Shown one piece after another: positions 20,931-31,582 of a stretch of 64,000 bases of DNA. A model generated the notes under the pieces. The model did not search any database, was not told the origin of the DNA, and saw only the letters and a program-made list of their open reading frames with translations. This DNA is from Eublepharis macularius. Taxonomy: Eukaryota; Chordata; Lepidosauria; Squamata; Eublepharidae. The stretch spans positions 43,965,368 to 44,029,367 of the forward strand of contig NC_072791.1 of assembly GCF_028583425.1 (NCBI RefSeq). Direction: 5' to 3'. Made by a program: the position numbers and the translations under genes. Positions within the stretch are counted from its first letter, which is position 1. Each line of letters starts with the position of its first letter.

Positions 20931-22228
20931 CCGTTGCTCAGGCCCCTTTTCAATTGTGAAAGGAAACCTCCGGGGCTCAGAAAGCAGATTGCGCTTTGCT
21001 TGCACCCCAGCCTTGCGCTTTGCTTGCACTCTGGGGGCGCTTTCTTTGCATTCTCCGGATTTTGCGGGGTAGGGGGCGGTATTTCATTGAATTCTTCCAA
21101 AAAGCTCAGGGAAAGCATTCAGGGCCATTCCATTTTACCCTCAAGGACAACCCGATAAGGAAGGATAGGCTTCCCCCACCCACTGAAGCTTCAGGGCCAT
21201 GCTCAATATTGCTGCCAGGGCACAGGACAAACAAAAGGAAAAGAAGCAGAGGTCCCCTGAGCTAAATCGACGCTAAATCGTTGGGCTGAAGGAAAGGCCT
21301 GCACCCTTCAAAGCAGCGGGATTGTGCCTATTCTCCTTAAACAAGATGGGGCCGAAACAGGAAACTCAGCACCCCCAGTCCAATGTAATTCAACCAGATG
21401 AAATCCAAGCACTTCGGTTTAATTTACAAGGGGGACGACCGAGGATTTCTCCCCCCCCCCCCCGATGAATCCCCCCATTAGCTTGCTTCGTTTGTTTTCG
21501 TTCCGTCTCAAAGAAAGCCAGGCTTCTCCATTCCGCCCCTCTCGTCCCCGCCTGCTCTTGGCACTCACTCAGTGTTTTTTTTTAAAACGCATCAACTCTA
21601 TTTCCTCATTCCAAAGACTCCTTGGGCCCCCTCCCTTCCCCAGCACTGTGTTAAATGAGCATTTCTAATGAGGAGTGTACCATTTCTTCATGACGGGGGA
21701 GGCATACGTGGAGTGAATCGATTCTCTGCAGCCGCAGCAGCCGCAGCCGTGACTAGAACTTGATCAGTCAATTCGCCCAACGCATTCCACTCCCCTCCCC
21801 CACCCCCGCCACCCTGCCTCTCTCTCGTTCCCAAGAACAACAACAGCAAAGAGCAGAGAAAGGGTGTGTGTGTGTGTGATTACAGACTTTTAAATCCCCA
21901 ATAAGGGCCATTCTCATGATTAGGCGGCCGCTTTGGAGGAGCGGGCAACCGAGCCCCGAATGCTTAGGGGATTCTGCAGTATCACGAGCGCGAAGGTCCC
22001 TCGGCGGGAATAGCCTTGGGGAAGAAAAATGACCGAGGGTGTTGATTCGGTCGTGTTGATTGTTTATGTTCCCAGGAGGAGAGCCGAGCGCGGTTTGGGG
22101 GGGGGAGGGGGGGAGAAGCCGGCAGGCCGCGCTGAACGAGGGCTCGGCAGAACAGCGCCGGGCGACGAGAGGGAGTCGCAGCGGCCGTCTGCAGAGGCCC
22201 CAGTTTGTCCTGAGGGTCTGTTAACATG
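20931..22228. other. GC-rich unique block
   Basis: GC-rich with a local duplication of 'TTGCGCTTTGCTTGCAC' (20988-21005 and 21012-21029), poly(C) near 21450, and a CpG-rich end (about 21900-22220). No recognisable protein. Confidence 0.4.
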
Positions 22229-22322
22229 AGGAAAGGGCCTGCCTCACAGGGTGGTTGTGAAGATGAGTACCGTATGAGATATTTAGAACGCTTAGCGTCG
22301 CTATATCACCACCACCACCACC
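22229..22322 (+). mobile_element. SINE 3' fragment ending in (ACC)n
   Basis: 'GCCTCACAGGGTGGTTGTGA' followed by a short diverged tail and a (CAC)n run up to 22322. This is the tail half of a tRNA-type SINE. Confidence 0.5.
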
Positions 22323-22328
22323 ATCCAC

Positions 22329-22545
22329 CAGGTGGTGTAGTGGTTAGAGTGCCGGACTGGGATCTGAGAGACTTGGGTTCCAGTCTCCACTCTGCCATGT
22401 AAGCTCTCTAGGTAACCTTGGGCCCCTCTCTCAGCCTAACCTACCTCACGAGGTTGTTGTGAGGATAAAATGGAGGAGAGAAGAATAATGTACACAACCT
22501 TGGGCTCGCATTGGGGAGAAAGTGTGGTATAAATAAAGTCACTTT
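22329..22545 (+). mobile_element. Sauria-type tRNA SINE
   Basis: Head 'GTGGTGTAGTGGTTAGAGTG' with 'GGGTTCCAGTCTCC' (box B region), then 'CTAACCTACCTCACGAGGTT', 'AAAATGGAGGAGAG' and 'GGTATAAATAAAGT'. It is nearly full length. Confidence 0.85.
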
Positions 22546-22549
22546 ATAT

Positions 22550-22700
22550 CTGCAGTTTCAATCTCCAGGGTGCCCTGAAACCCTTCTGGTGATCTTGGGT
22601 CGGTCAGTCTATCTCAGGCTAATCTACCTTTGCAGGGTGGTTGTGAAGATAACAGGGGGGAGGCAAAACCCATGAATGTGGATAACTATAAGGATGGAGA
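22550..22700 (+). mobile_element. tRNA-type SINE fragment, diverged
   Basis: 'GTTTCAATCTCCAGGGTG', 'TGATCTTGGGTCGGTCAG', 'GCTAATCTACCTTTGCAGGG' and 'GTTGTGAAGATAA' follow SINE order but are diverged. It is the third SINE piece in a 470-bp cluster. Confidence 0.5.
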
Positions 22701-22989
22701 GAGACTCCAGCTTTTCTATTATTTGTGCGAAAGACGAACAATAAGTAAATAGTATGGTCTATAGTAGTTGGTCTGTAGAAGCAAGATTTTTAAAAATACA
22801 AAAATAAAGACGTGCATTGGATTCGAAAGGATTCTGCAGAAGTCCGGTCAATAGAGGTGGGTGCAGGGTGGAAATGGGATTTCAGCCTGTGGCCTGTGCC
22901 TGCCTATACAATGTCTTCGGGGTTTCCAAACAGTGGCAATATCTGGTATGAGTAGCAAAGTAAAGCAATCGCTTATCCCATTAGGGATA

Positions 22990-23185
22990 GATCAAGATGG
23001 GTAGCCGTGTTAGTCTGTCTGTAGCAGTAGAAAAGCGCAAGAGCCCAGTAGCACCTATAAGACTAACAACATTGGTGACAGGATATGAGCTGAAGAAGTG
23101 AGCTGTGACTCACGAAAGCGCATACCCTACCACAAATTTTGTTAATCTTACAGGTGCGACTGGACTCTGGCTCTTTTCTCCCATT
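22990..23185. mobile_element. Foldback repeat, GTGAG-stem family
   Basis: Starts 'AGATCAAGATGGGTAGCCGT', continues 'GAGCCCAGTAGCACCTATAA', turns at about 23090, and returns as 'ACCCTACCACAAATTTTGTT' to 'GGACTCTGGCTCTTTTCT'. It has the same arms as 8186-8805. The turn coincides with the hammerhead-like core. Confidence 0.7.
23090..23125 (+). ncRNA. Hammerhead-like core with U16.1 lost
   Basis: CTGAAGA (23090-23096), extra A (23097), perfect stem II GTGAG/CTCAC (23098-23102 with 23109-23113) and GAAA (23114-23117). Here AGCT has become AGCG, so the conserved U at 16.1 is G. Probably inactive, but the cleanest example of this stem II. Confidence 0.4.
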
Positions 23186-26100
23186 AGGGATGGTCAGCAG
23201 CAACAGGGAAAGCCGCCACGAAACTTACAGAGAGAGTGCGGGGGATGGAAAGGGACCCTGAGAACAGGGGAGAAAAGCAGCGAAGCCATTTGACCAAACA
23301 AAACTGCAGAGACAAACAAACAAAAATAATAAAATAAAAATTTAAAATGTCCGTTGTACGTCTCCAAGGGCCATCAGCTGAGCTTTTAACAAACAACCCC
23401 CCTCCCACGTCAGAGGGGCAGTGCTCCGCTGAGAACACCTTCGGCAAAATGAAATTAAAGCTTCCTCGCTCTTTTGCGCTAGGTAATGTCCTTGCTTTGA
23501 CTGACGCCTCTTCAGGCAACTCCAAGAAGAACTTTTAATTCGACCAATAAATAAATAAATCTGGATCTCATTCCTAAGCATCCGTGGAATTCGGGAACGC
23601 GCTGCCTGGTCTCTGCACCGCTGCCCCCGCCCCCCCGGAAAACAAAACCAGCTGCTTGGCTGCGGGCATATTCACAGCCCAGCGCGGCGTGGAAATCGCC
23701 CCTTCCTCCTCACCCTGCCCCCGCCCCCCAACCGCAGGACTCGCTTCGACGATCACAAGGGCGGGGGCGGGGTAGGGCTGCGTTGCAACTTCCCCAGCCT
23801 GGACTCATTTAATCAAAAGTCAGCGAATGTCATTCCCTCCGCGGAGAGCTTCCCTGCGGTGCGATCCACCGCCACCTACATCCGCGGGAGCGGCGTCTTT
23901 GGCCTCCAGCAGGAGGATGCGTGCGGGCGTGTGTTCTGCAGAAGTCGCAAATAGGACGGCGATCGCTCACAACTATTTTTTTTCTTTGCCTTGAAATTTA
24001 CTGTAATGCGGCGAATCTGGCAGCCAGTTCTCCGAACAAGCAGCCCCCGCTTTTGTAGACGTATATAATACTGTACTGCATTTGTTTTATGGCTCCTTAA
24101 TGGGACATTGTGCCTTTTCTTTTTTTAAAAAAATAAGCACTTCCTATCCCCGCTAATTGTATCGGAAAGGTGGCAGCTGGTTTGGGCTGGAGCAGACGAA
24201 CCGCCCTGTGGCCCCTCCCAACCCAGGCCCATTTTTCACCGGCGATGCTGCTTAGCATGGGAATTAGTAGGAATCCAAGCAGAGCTTGGAATGGCCTCGG
24301 ACCAGTGCCACACATTCCCCCTTCTGCCAGAGGAAAACGCCGGCAGGTTTGGCTTTCCTGGCGATACACCCCAAACCAGATCCTCTCTGGCGATCCAAAC
24401 TGCACCCGCCGCCCCCAGGGTCGGTCTCTAGTGCAGGCTGAGTTGATCGACAAGTCCAGAAACCGGCGTCCTCCGCCACTTGTTCTCTGCGGCGGACGCC
24501 CCGTTGGAGCTCCCAGCAATCCCCCCCCCCCAATCTCCCAAGCCCGTTTGTTTGTTGCAAGCCAAACCAGGCAGATTTGCGTGAGGGCTCTTTTAAAAGA
24601 TTCCTCCAAATGCCATTTTTAAATCCCCAGATTACAGGAATGTTGAACAAACATCAGGAAGGCATTTTTTTGTTTCAATGTAAACCCACGAGGTTGGGAG
24701 CACTGTTTGTGGGCCAGGCGGCAAACGCTGCCCAGCCAGGAAACACCAAGCCAAGGCAAAGACGAGCGTCTTGCGCTGCTCCCCGGAAACAAGCGAGGGA
24801 GTTTCGATTTACCGCCCTTTGGCGACGCAGCTGGGAGAGCTCCGGGAAAGGCGCACGACCAGGCCTGGCGCTGCTTCCGTGCATGTTGCACCGCGCTCGG
24901 CCTGGCACCTTTGGCAGGAGCAGCAAGGGGTGCATTCTCCCTGGGGAGAGGACCGGGGCTGGAAGCAGCGGAGGAGAGACAGCCTTTGAGTTTCGCCACT
25001 TGAATTTGGCCGGGCTGGGTAGGGAACTTAGTTCACTTCTTTGTTCTATTGCTGCCCCTTCATCCAGGGAGCTAAGGGTTCTACCTTATCCTTACCACAA
25101 CCCTGTGAGGTAGGATAGGCAGGTCCAAGGTTATCCGGGGCAGGCCTCCCAGGTCCTACTCTGTCTACCATGGCGCCCTACCATGGAAGGAAGGGTTCTT
25201 TGCATCTGCTCAAGGACATATTCTCTCTCTCTCTCTCTTGATAAATATTCAGGGGCTGAAACGCGGTTCTCGCTCCCTGGAGAGCCCTCAGAGCAGGTGT
25301 TCTTGGCAGGGCCTAAAACTGAAAATCAAGTCCGATGAGTCATGAAAGGTGTGGGGGGGGGGAGAAGCGGGCACCTTCAAGTAATTTGACCTGGTCACAC
25401 TGAGATACGGATCCCTCTCTCTTTGTGATCACCAAATAGAAAGTGCTTATCTGAAACAGGAGTCTGCCAACTCGGTGCAAGCACGAGAAAGCCTGCCCAG
25501 GGGAGCCGAGCATTGCCGAGCTGGTGCGGTTGCCCGGAAAGTCTTTGGTTGGAGCTAGGAGCCAGGGGTGAGGCGGAGAGAAAGCTGGGAAGGGCAGGTC
25601 GGAGAGGTAGAGAGAATGGTACTTCGTTCCCAGGACAGTGGCGCTAGGAAGAAGCAGCCCGTGTCTGAATCATGTCGGCCAAGGCAGGCAAATTTCCCCA
25701 CCGCAGCCCTGGAATCCTGCTTCTCCGCAGGAGGCTCAATAGGCCTATTCGGCAAAATGAACAAGCAGCCCAAACCGGAGAGGCGACTTGTGATCTGGTG
25801 GAAAGCCAGTCTAGTCCAACTGACTGGAATGGAACTGGCGCAGATCCAGCTGGTGTTCATTGACTTGGGCTGCGGGGCATTTACAGAACATGGTTTGTGC
25901 AATTCTTTCTGTGTAGGAAAGTTGAGTGGCATTTCCTCCCAAGTGAAGTGCGATTAGGGCTGAATCCATACGATCATAGAGCTATAGCAATCAGCTATCA
26001 ACGAAGTAATCCAGTTGCAATGCTGTGCCACAATATCCAACGATGTGTGGAGCAACCTAGGACTGCGACCTTGGGAGGACTTGGTTGCTTCTCAATAAGC

Positions 26101-26589
26101 CTCTGTGAGCAACTGCCCTGGAAAAATCACCAAGTAAAACGGTGGATTTCATCTCCCAGGCCTCTTAATTTTATGTGAACTCCTGAACCTTTGTCTGTGT
26201 TTGCTGCATTTCAGCCTTTACATTTAATAAAATGATGGAAACCAGAAGTTGGTATAGAGTGGGGATCCCAAAGGAGAAAAACAAACAAACAAAAAGGCCT
26301 TCCTTTGAAGAAGTGGTGAAGTTTCCTCCACGGTTTGGGTGGAATATTCCAGGGAGTTCACCCTAAGAACATTTCTATTTATTTAGGTCGACTGTAGACC
26401 AGCCTCTTAAACTCAGCAGGTTAGCCTTATGTTACAAAACCCAGATTTCCCACCCAGCTCTTTTGACTCCTGTCTCCAAAGGCATCTGATATGGAAGGGA
26501 AATGTTGCTGATTTTAATGGCATTGGGCTCTGGTGCAAGATCTCTTATAAGAGACCAGTCAATCCTCCAAGCACATTTAGGGAGGCGAT
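23186..26589. other. GC-rich unique intergenic sequence
   Basis: No supported gene. Long overlapping frames on both strands (for example 24097-24650 and 24577-25113) follow GC content and lack domains. CpG is dense at about 23580-24030 and 24330-25010. A (CT)n run lies at about 25219-25239. Confidence 0.4.
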
Positions 26590-26594
26590 GTTGC

Positions 26595-26670
26595 TATTTG
26601 TAGACTTCTGTGCACATCTACCTGGAAGTAAATCCCATTGATCACAGCGGGACTTCCTTCTCAGCAAATA
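26595..26670. repeat. Dispersed-repeat fragment
   Basis: 'CTACCTGGAAGTAAATCCCA' followed by a mirrored 'GGGACTTCCTTCTCAG'. The same word pair is common in squamate DNA; related pieces appear at about 31955-32050 and 42818-42870. The family name is unknown to me. Confidence 0.4.
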
Positions 26671-27961
26671 GTGCTGATTTGTAGGCAAAGTCTGGGTGGA
26701 TTCTAATTAGCCTTAGCGATTGTGTGAAGGGGGGCGATGCAGTTATTTCGGATTATCAAGAAGGGTTGGATCATACGTGTGCCCTCAGAATAAACACGGA
26801 TAGGAAAGAGCTGAGTAAACATTATTACAAAGCGCCGGGTTATCCTGCCCAGCCAACCCCAGTTTCTCTGCGGGAAGCACTGTTTCTTCCCCTTGGGAAA
26901 GGTTGACCCACCCCGGCCAGCTACTCTGCAAGGGATGCAGTGGGTGACGTAACCGGGATCGCAGCCTGCCCGGGGCCGCCGCTGTTCACGTTCAGCCCAG
27001 TCCCTGCAGGAAAGTTTGCTCGGCTTGCGGAGGTTGGACAGCAACTCCAAGGCTCGCTCGGCAAGCAGCTGCGGCCAGGATCCACGCGGGCTTGCGGCAG
27101 CCGAGAGCCCCCTCCCGCCCCGCCTGAGCCAGACTGAGGGGTGGGGGGAGCCGAGGGGGACCGCGGACTGCCGGCCGCCCCTTTGCAGGAAGCTTCTCGG
27201 GGATGCCAGCGCAGTCAGGGCGCGGCTTCAAAGCAAGACGCCGGCACGGCTCCTCAAGCACGCCTGGCCGGAAGCTGCAGGGAGCGCGCCTTTGAGCCGC
27301 CTCAGAGGCCAGCCGCTCACCTGGCTTGGCCCGGCCGATAGCGCTCCGTGCTCCGCAGTCTCCCTCTGGGGCATGCAGAGCGGCCTTCCCGCAAAGCCGC
27401 TGCAGCGCACGGCCAGCGGCTCTCGTTCAAAAGCGCTTGCGGGGCGGGGGAGGCCGCCCAGGGTTCGCTCCCACAGCGCAGAGGCACCGGCTCTCCCAGC
27501 CACGCCGCGGGAGAAACGCGGCCCCATTACTAGAAAGAAGGAAGGCGCGCGGCTCTGGCGAGTGACATCAGCCTCCGCCCTCCATTTTGACGGCAGGAAG
27601 CAGCGCCGCTGCCAGAGCGCCTCCGAGGATCGCGGAGCCGCTGCGAGCTGCGGTCCAACTCCCTCCCCTCCCCTACTCCCCTCCCCTCCCCAGCGCTTCG
27701 CGAGACACTCGTAGGCAGAAAAGCCAACCAGGAACGAAGCGGCCTCCTGCAGCATGTGCTTCCCTGGATGTGTTTTCGCTGTGGGGAAACTGCCGGGGAG
27801 GGGAGGGGGACGCGCGCCCTGCGTTTCCACGTCCAAACTAGCCCCGGGTGCGCGCGCCCGCGTGCGAGAGAAGCTCCTCGAGCTCCAAACGGCAACTCGC
27901 CTCGCTTCAGCTGTTGTACACACTCGAGGGGGGAGACGGGGAGAGGAACCGGGCAGGGTGC

Positions 27962-27973
27962 CGCGCATGCGCC
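27962..27973. promoter_or_regulatory. NRF1 site (GCGCATGCGC)
   Basis: CGCGCATGCGCC fits YGCGCAYGCGCR at nearly every position. NRF1 is a common activator of TATA-less CpG-island promoters. Located about 590 bp upstream of the start codon. Confidence 0.55.
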
Positions 27974-28142
27974 CTCCGCGCAACAAGTGGGCTCCCCGGC
28001 CGTAGACAGAGGGGAAGCGGGGGAGGGGCGGCGGCGGCGGCCGAGAGGGGCGCTGCGAGGGCGGGGGAGGGGCGCGGCGGCGGTGACGTGCGCGCTCCAC
28101 CCAGGTGGCACCCGAGCTGGGGGAGCGGCGGGCGAGAGGCGA

Positions 28143-28211
28143 ATGGAGCGCCGCGCCAGGAGGAGGGGCAGAGCCGCGCTCGGAAGGCTCCGCCGCATCA
28201 GCCCGGAGTGA
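28143..28211 (+). CDS. Possible upstream ORF, 22 codons
   Basis: An arginine-rich short frame in the probable IRF2BPL leader, ending in TGA before the next two uORFs. It has purine at -3. It would be translated only if the transcript starts upstream of 28143, which I cannot tell. Confidence 0.3.
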   Translation: MERRARRRGRAALGRLRRISPE

Positions 28212-28252
28212 CACTCCGCCTTCCCGCTCCGGATCCCAAGCAGCGCCGGAGG

Positions 28253-28258
28253 ATGTGA
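28253..28258 (+). promoter_or_regulatory. Start-stop element ATGTGA in the leader
   Basis: AUG followed directly by UGA, with A at -3. Such minimal uORFs are known to hold initiating ribosomes. Located about 300 nt upstream of the IRF2BPL start codon. Confidence 0.45.
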
Positions 28259-28303
28259 GCGGAGGAGCTGGCGGCGCCGCCGCTGCTGCTGCTGCTGGCC
28301 GGG

Positions 28304-28327
28304 ATGCCGCCGCCGCCGCCGCCCTGA
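28304..28327 (+). CDS. Upstream ORF encoding M followed by six Pro
   Basis: ATG, five CCG, CCC, TGA. G at -3. Consecutive prolines slow the ribosome and depend on eIF5A, so this uORF could restrain IRF2BPL translation. The sequence is direct; the regulatory role is inference. Confidence 0.45.
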   Translation: MPPPPPP

Positions 28328-28561
28328 GGCGCGCCTGCCCAGCCGAGCGCCTCTCCCTCGCCCGCCGGGGCCAGCGGCCGAGCAGCAGGTAGCCGACCTC
28401 CCCGCCGCCGCCGCCCCTCGCGCCTCGCGCCTTCCCCGCCCGCCCGCCCGGCAAAGGAGGAGCCGCCGCCGCCGCCGCCGAGGAGAGCCGCGGAAGAGCC
28501 GGGCAGGGCAGGGCGGCAGAAGCGGCGGCTCCGCGGGGACCAGCCCAGCCGCTGCCTCGCC

Positions 28562-30730
28562 ATGTCGGCGGCGCAGGTGTCCTCGTCGCGGCGGCAGTCG
28601 TGCTACCTGTGCGACCTGCCGCGCATGCCGTGGGCCATGATCTGGGACTTCAGCGAGCCCGTCTGCCGCGGCTGCGTCAACTACGAGGGCGCCGACCGCA
28701 TCGAGTTCGTCATCGAGACGGCCCGCCAGCTCAAGCGGGCGCACGGCTGCTTCCAGGACGGCCGCTCGCCAGGCCCGCCGCCGCCCGTGGGCGTCAAAGC
28801 CGTGGCGCTCTCGGCCAAGGAGGCGGCGGCGGCGGCGGCAGCGGCGCAGCAACAGCAGCAGCTCAACCATGTGGACGCCGCCGCCGCCGCCGCCTCCAAA
28901 GCGCCCTCGGGCCTGGAGCGCTACGGGCTGAGCGAGCAGCGCGGCCGCTTCGAGTACCCGCCGCCGCCGGGCAGCCACGCCGGACGCCTGCCGAACGGCC
29001 TGGGCGGCCCCAACGGCTTCCCCAAGGCGCCCGACGACGGGCCGCCCGAGCTGAACCGTCAGAGCCCCAATTCCTCCTCCTCCTCCTCCTCGTCGTCGTC
29101 ATCCCGCCGCGGGGCGCATGGCGGCCTGGTGAGCGGCCTTCCCCCGGGCGGCGGTAGCCAGGGGCTCAACGTGCCGCCCAACTTGCTGCCGCAGACGCTG
29201 CTCAACGGGCCGGCCGGTGGGGGCGGCGGGGTGGCTCTGCCTCCCCCGCGGGGGCCGCCGGCCTCGTCGGCGTCGTCGTCCTCCTCATCGTCCGCCTCGT
29301 CGACGGCATCCTCCGGCGAGCCCTGCGGGAAGCGGCCCGGGTCGGTGTCGAGCAGCGGCGACCAGGAGCGGGAGCTGAAGGAGAAGCAGCGCAACGCCGA
29401 GGCGCTGGCCGAGCTGAGCGAGAGCCTGCGCAACCGGGCCGAGGAGTGGGCCAGCAAGCCCAAGCTGGTGCGCGACACGCTGCTGACGCTGGCCGGCTGC
29501 ACGCCCTACGAGGTGCGCTTCAAGAAGGACCACGCGCTGCTGGGCCGCGTCTTCGCCTTCGACGCCGTCTCCAAGCCGGGCCTGGACTACGAGCTGAAAC
29601 TCTTCATCGAGTACCCCAGCGGCTCGGGCACCGTCTTCTCCAGCGCCTCGGGCGTGGCCAAGCAGATGTACCAGGACTGCATGAAGGACTTCGGCCGCGG
29701 CCTCTCCTCGGGCTTCAAGTACCTCGAGTACGAGAAGAAGCACGGCTCAGGCGACTGGCGCCTGCTGGGCGACCTGCTGCCGGAGTCGGTGCGCTTCTTC
29801 AAGGAGCTGGTGGGCGCCGACATGCTGCCGCAGCCCTACCTCGACGCCTCCTGCCCCATGCTGCCCACCGCCCTGGTGGGCCTGCCCCGCGCCGCCGTGG
29901 CCGCCGCCTCCTCTGCCGGCGGGGGTGCGGGCGGGCCGGCCTCCAGCCGAGGGCCCGGCGGCACGGGCACGGGTGGCGGCGGCGGCCTGAGGAAGAGGAA
30001 GGCCTCCCCGGAGCCGTCGGACTCTGCTTCGGAGGGCGGCCTCAAGCTGAGCGACGAGCAGCAGCGCCAGCAGTGGATGGCCAGCCAGAGCGAGGCGCTC
30101 AAGCTCACCATGGCGGCGGGCGGCTTCGCCGGGGTGCCCCCGCCGCCGCTCGGGCCGCACTCCAACCGGACCACCCCGCCGGAGTCGGCGCCGCAGAACG
30201 GCCAGTCGCCCATGGCCGCCCTCATGTCGGTGGCCGACACGCTGGGCAATGCCCACTCGCCCAAGGACGGCAGCTCGGTCCACTCGACCACGTCGACGCG
30301 GAGGAACAGCAGCAGCCCCGTCTCGCCCGCCTCGGTGCCGGGCCAGCGCCGCCTGGCCTCCCGCAACGGGGACCTGAACCTGCAGGTGGCCCCTCCGCCC
30401 CCCAGCGCCCACCCCGGCATGGACCAAGTGCACCCCCAGAACATTCCAGACTCGCCCATGGCCAACAGCGGACCCCTTTGCTGCACCATTTGCCACGAAC
30501 GCTTGGAGGACACCCACTTTGTGCAATGCCCCTCGGTGCCCAGCCACAAGTTCTGCTTCCCTTGTTCCCGAGAGAGCATCAAGGCCCAGGGGGCGACCGG
30601 CGAGGTCTATTGCCCCAGCGGCGAGAAATGCCCCTTAGTCGGTTCCAACGTGCCTTGGGCGTTTATGCAGGGCGAGATCGCGACCATTTTAGCGGGGGAT
30701 GTGAAAGTGAAAAAGGAGAGAGACCCTTAA
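28562..30730 (+). CDS. IRF2BPL: Interferon regulatory factor 2-binding protein-like
   Basis: Single-exon gene for the nuclear protein IRF2BPL (EAP1/C14orf4), a transcriptional cofactor and proposed E3 ligase linked in mammals to neuroendocrine and neurodevelopmental control. The N-terminal IRF2BP zinc finger uses Cys14, Cys17, Cys35 and Cys38. A low-complexity region follows: Ala8-Gln5 at 28823-28861, a second Ala run, and eleven Ser at 29072-29104. A conserved central block begins at about residue 267 ([12 protein letters not shown]) and runs to about 433. A basic RKRK patch lies at 477-480. A C-terminal RING-type finger begins CCTIC at residue 640. The tail ends VKVKKERDP with a VKKE sumoylation-type site at 716-719. 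The start is GCC-ATG with G at -3. At 722 residues it is shorter than human (about 796), mainly from shorter Gln and Ala tracts. No frameshift or missing ligand is seen. Confidence 0.98.
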   Translation: MSAAQVSSSRRQSCYLCDLPRMPWAMIWDFSEPVCRGCVNYEGADRIEFVIETARQLKRAHGCFQDGRSPGPPPPVGVKAVALSAKEAAAAAAAAQQQQQLNHVDAAAAAASKAPSGLERYGLSEQRGRFEYPPPPGSHAGRLPNGLGGPNGFPKAPDDGPPELNRQSPNSSSSSSSSSSSRRGAHGGLVSGLPPGGGSQGLNVPPNLLPQTLLNGPAGGGGGVALPPPRGPPASSASSSSSSSASSTASSGEPCGKRPGSVSSSGDQERELKEKQRNAEALAELSESLRNRAEEWASKPKLVRDTLLTLAGCTPYEVRFKKDHALLGRVFAFDAVSKPGLDYELKLFIEYPSGSGTVFSSASGVAKQMYQDCMKDFGRGLSSGFKYLEYEKKHGSGDWRLLGDLLPESVRFFKELVGADMLPQPYLDASCPMLPTALVGLPRAAVAAASSAGGGAGGPASSRGPGGTGTGGGGGLRKRKASPEPSDSASEGGLKLSDEQQRQQWMASQSEALKLTMAAGGFAGVPPPPLGPHSNRTTPPESAPQNGQSPMAALMSVADTLGNAHSPKDGSSVHSTTSTRRNSSSPVSPASVPGQRRLASRNGDLNLQVAPPPPSAHPGMDQVHPQNIPDSPMANSGPLCCTICHERLEDTHFVQCPSVPSHKFCFPCSRESIKAQGATGEVYCPSGEKCPLVGSNVPWAFMQGEIATILAGDVKVKKERDP
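28823..28861 (+). repeat. Ala8-Gln5 coding repeat in IRF2BPL
   Basis: Eight alanine codons (GCG/GCA) then CAG-CAA-CAG-CAG-CAG. The human protein has a much longer polyglutamine run at this place, so the tract is short in this lineage. Confidence 0.9.
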
Positions 30731-31530
30731 AAATCAAAACACAACAACCCAACCACGCCCGGCAAACTTCAGCCTCCTGAAGATGTAGAATTGTGAATAC
30801 TGAAAACGAAAAAAAACACACACACAAGACAGTACTGCAAAAAGCTTAGTCTTATGTATAGACCTTATTTTCGTCGTATGTTTCTATATTTTGAAACAAA
30901 GGTATGTACTCTTCTTCATTTGAAGGATAGAGCTCTTCTTCCCCCTCCCCTCCTTTTGGTTTTATTAAAACAGAATATAATATTGTTTGGTTACTACATA
31001 ATACCTGTTTCTCATTTCTTTGGCAGTGTGTTGGCTAGGTACACAGTTAAATAGCCCTTAGCGATTCCCTGCTGCTGGTGTGTATTTTTGTAAATGTATG
31101 CACTTCTCTAAAAGAAGAAAAATGAAAAAAAAACCTTTTCTTTTTGCCAAGGCCAGTGTTGATGCCTAATTTTGCTACGAAATGGTGACAGCTTCTGTTT
31201 TGCAAGCCCAGAGGTGTTGTTAGTCTTTCACCTTTTTTCTTTTGTTCCTCTCCTTTTCTTTTTTTAATTTTCTTTTTTGCAAAATGGTGGGGTGGTATGG
31301 GGGTGATTTTTGTTGCAACTTTGTAAAAAATGTTTCAGTTTGTTTCTATTGATCTCTGAACTCTTTTTTTGCTTTGTTGATGCACGGAAGCTTTTGAACA
31401 CTAGAGCAAACTTGCTGTACATGGAAAACATGCTCTGTTTGTCCTTTATACATTTCTGTAGTTAACAGAACACTGTAATGTGCCTTGGAGCTTAGTAAAT
31501 TGTAATAAATTCAATTGATATTAATAGTTC
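30731..31530 (+). other. IRF2BPL: IRF2BPL 3' UTR
   Basis: AT- and T-rich sequence directly after the stop codon, in sharp contrast to the GC-rich exon. It contains no repeat insertions. Its end is set by the first AATAAA at 31504-31509, giving about 800 nt; a second signal at 31577-31582 would give a slightly longer form. Confidence 0.75.
31504..31509 (+). terminator. IRF2BPL: Polyadenylation signal AATAAA
   Basis: Canonical hexamer about 775 nt after the stop codon. Confidence 0.7.
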
Positions 31531-31576
31531 CCGAGTAAGATTTTTTTTTGCCTCCTGTTTTGACAACTGAGGCCAA

Positions 31577-31582
31577 AATAAA
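31577..31582 (+). terminator. IRF2BPL: Second polyadenylation signal AATAAA
   Basis: Another canonical hexamer 73 nt downstream of the first; alternative end. Confidence 0.5.

Larger units (their letters stand above)
26900..28561 (+). promoter_or_regulatory. IRF2BPL: IRF2BPL CpG-island promoter and 5' leader
   Basis: Very GC- and CpG-rich, without a TATA box, and continuous with the coding exon. It holds a TGACGTAA CRE-like site at 26945-26952, an NRF1-type GCGCATGCGC palindrome at 27963-27972 and a second TGACGT at 28084-28089. The transcription start cannot be fixed from sequence. Upstream AUGs at 28143, 28253 and 28304 would lie in the leader if transcription starts before them. Long frames on both strands here, including a 482-codon minus-strand frame, are base-composition artefacts. 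Confidence 0.75.

Noticed and set aside
22329..22400. tRNA gene
   Set aside because: Box A- and B-like sequences belong to the head of a Sauria SINE; no full cloverleaf follows.
24097..25113. Several 100-178-codon frames on both strands
   Set aside because: Open on both strands at once because of GC content, with no domain or codon pattern.
27228..28978. Long minus-strand frames of 408 and 482 codons opposite the IRF2BPL leader and exon
   Set aside because: They run through a CpG island where stop codons are rare, show only Arg/Ala/Gly/Pro-rich composition and have no domain. They mirror the coding strand.
29446..30780. 444-codon frame overlapping IRF2BPL in another frame
   Set aside because: A frame shadow of the GC-rich CDS. 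Its protein has no relation to any domain, while the main frame matches IRF2BPL end to end.
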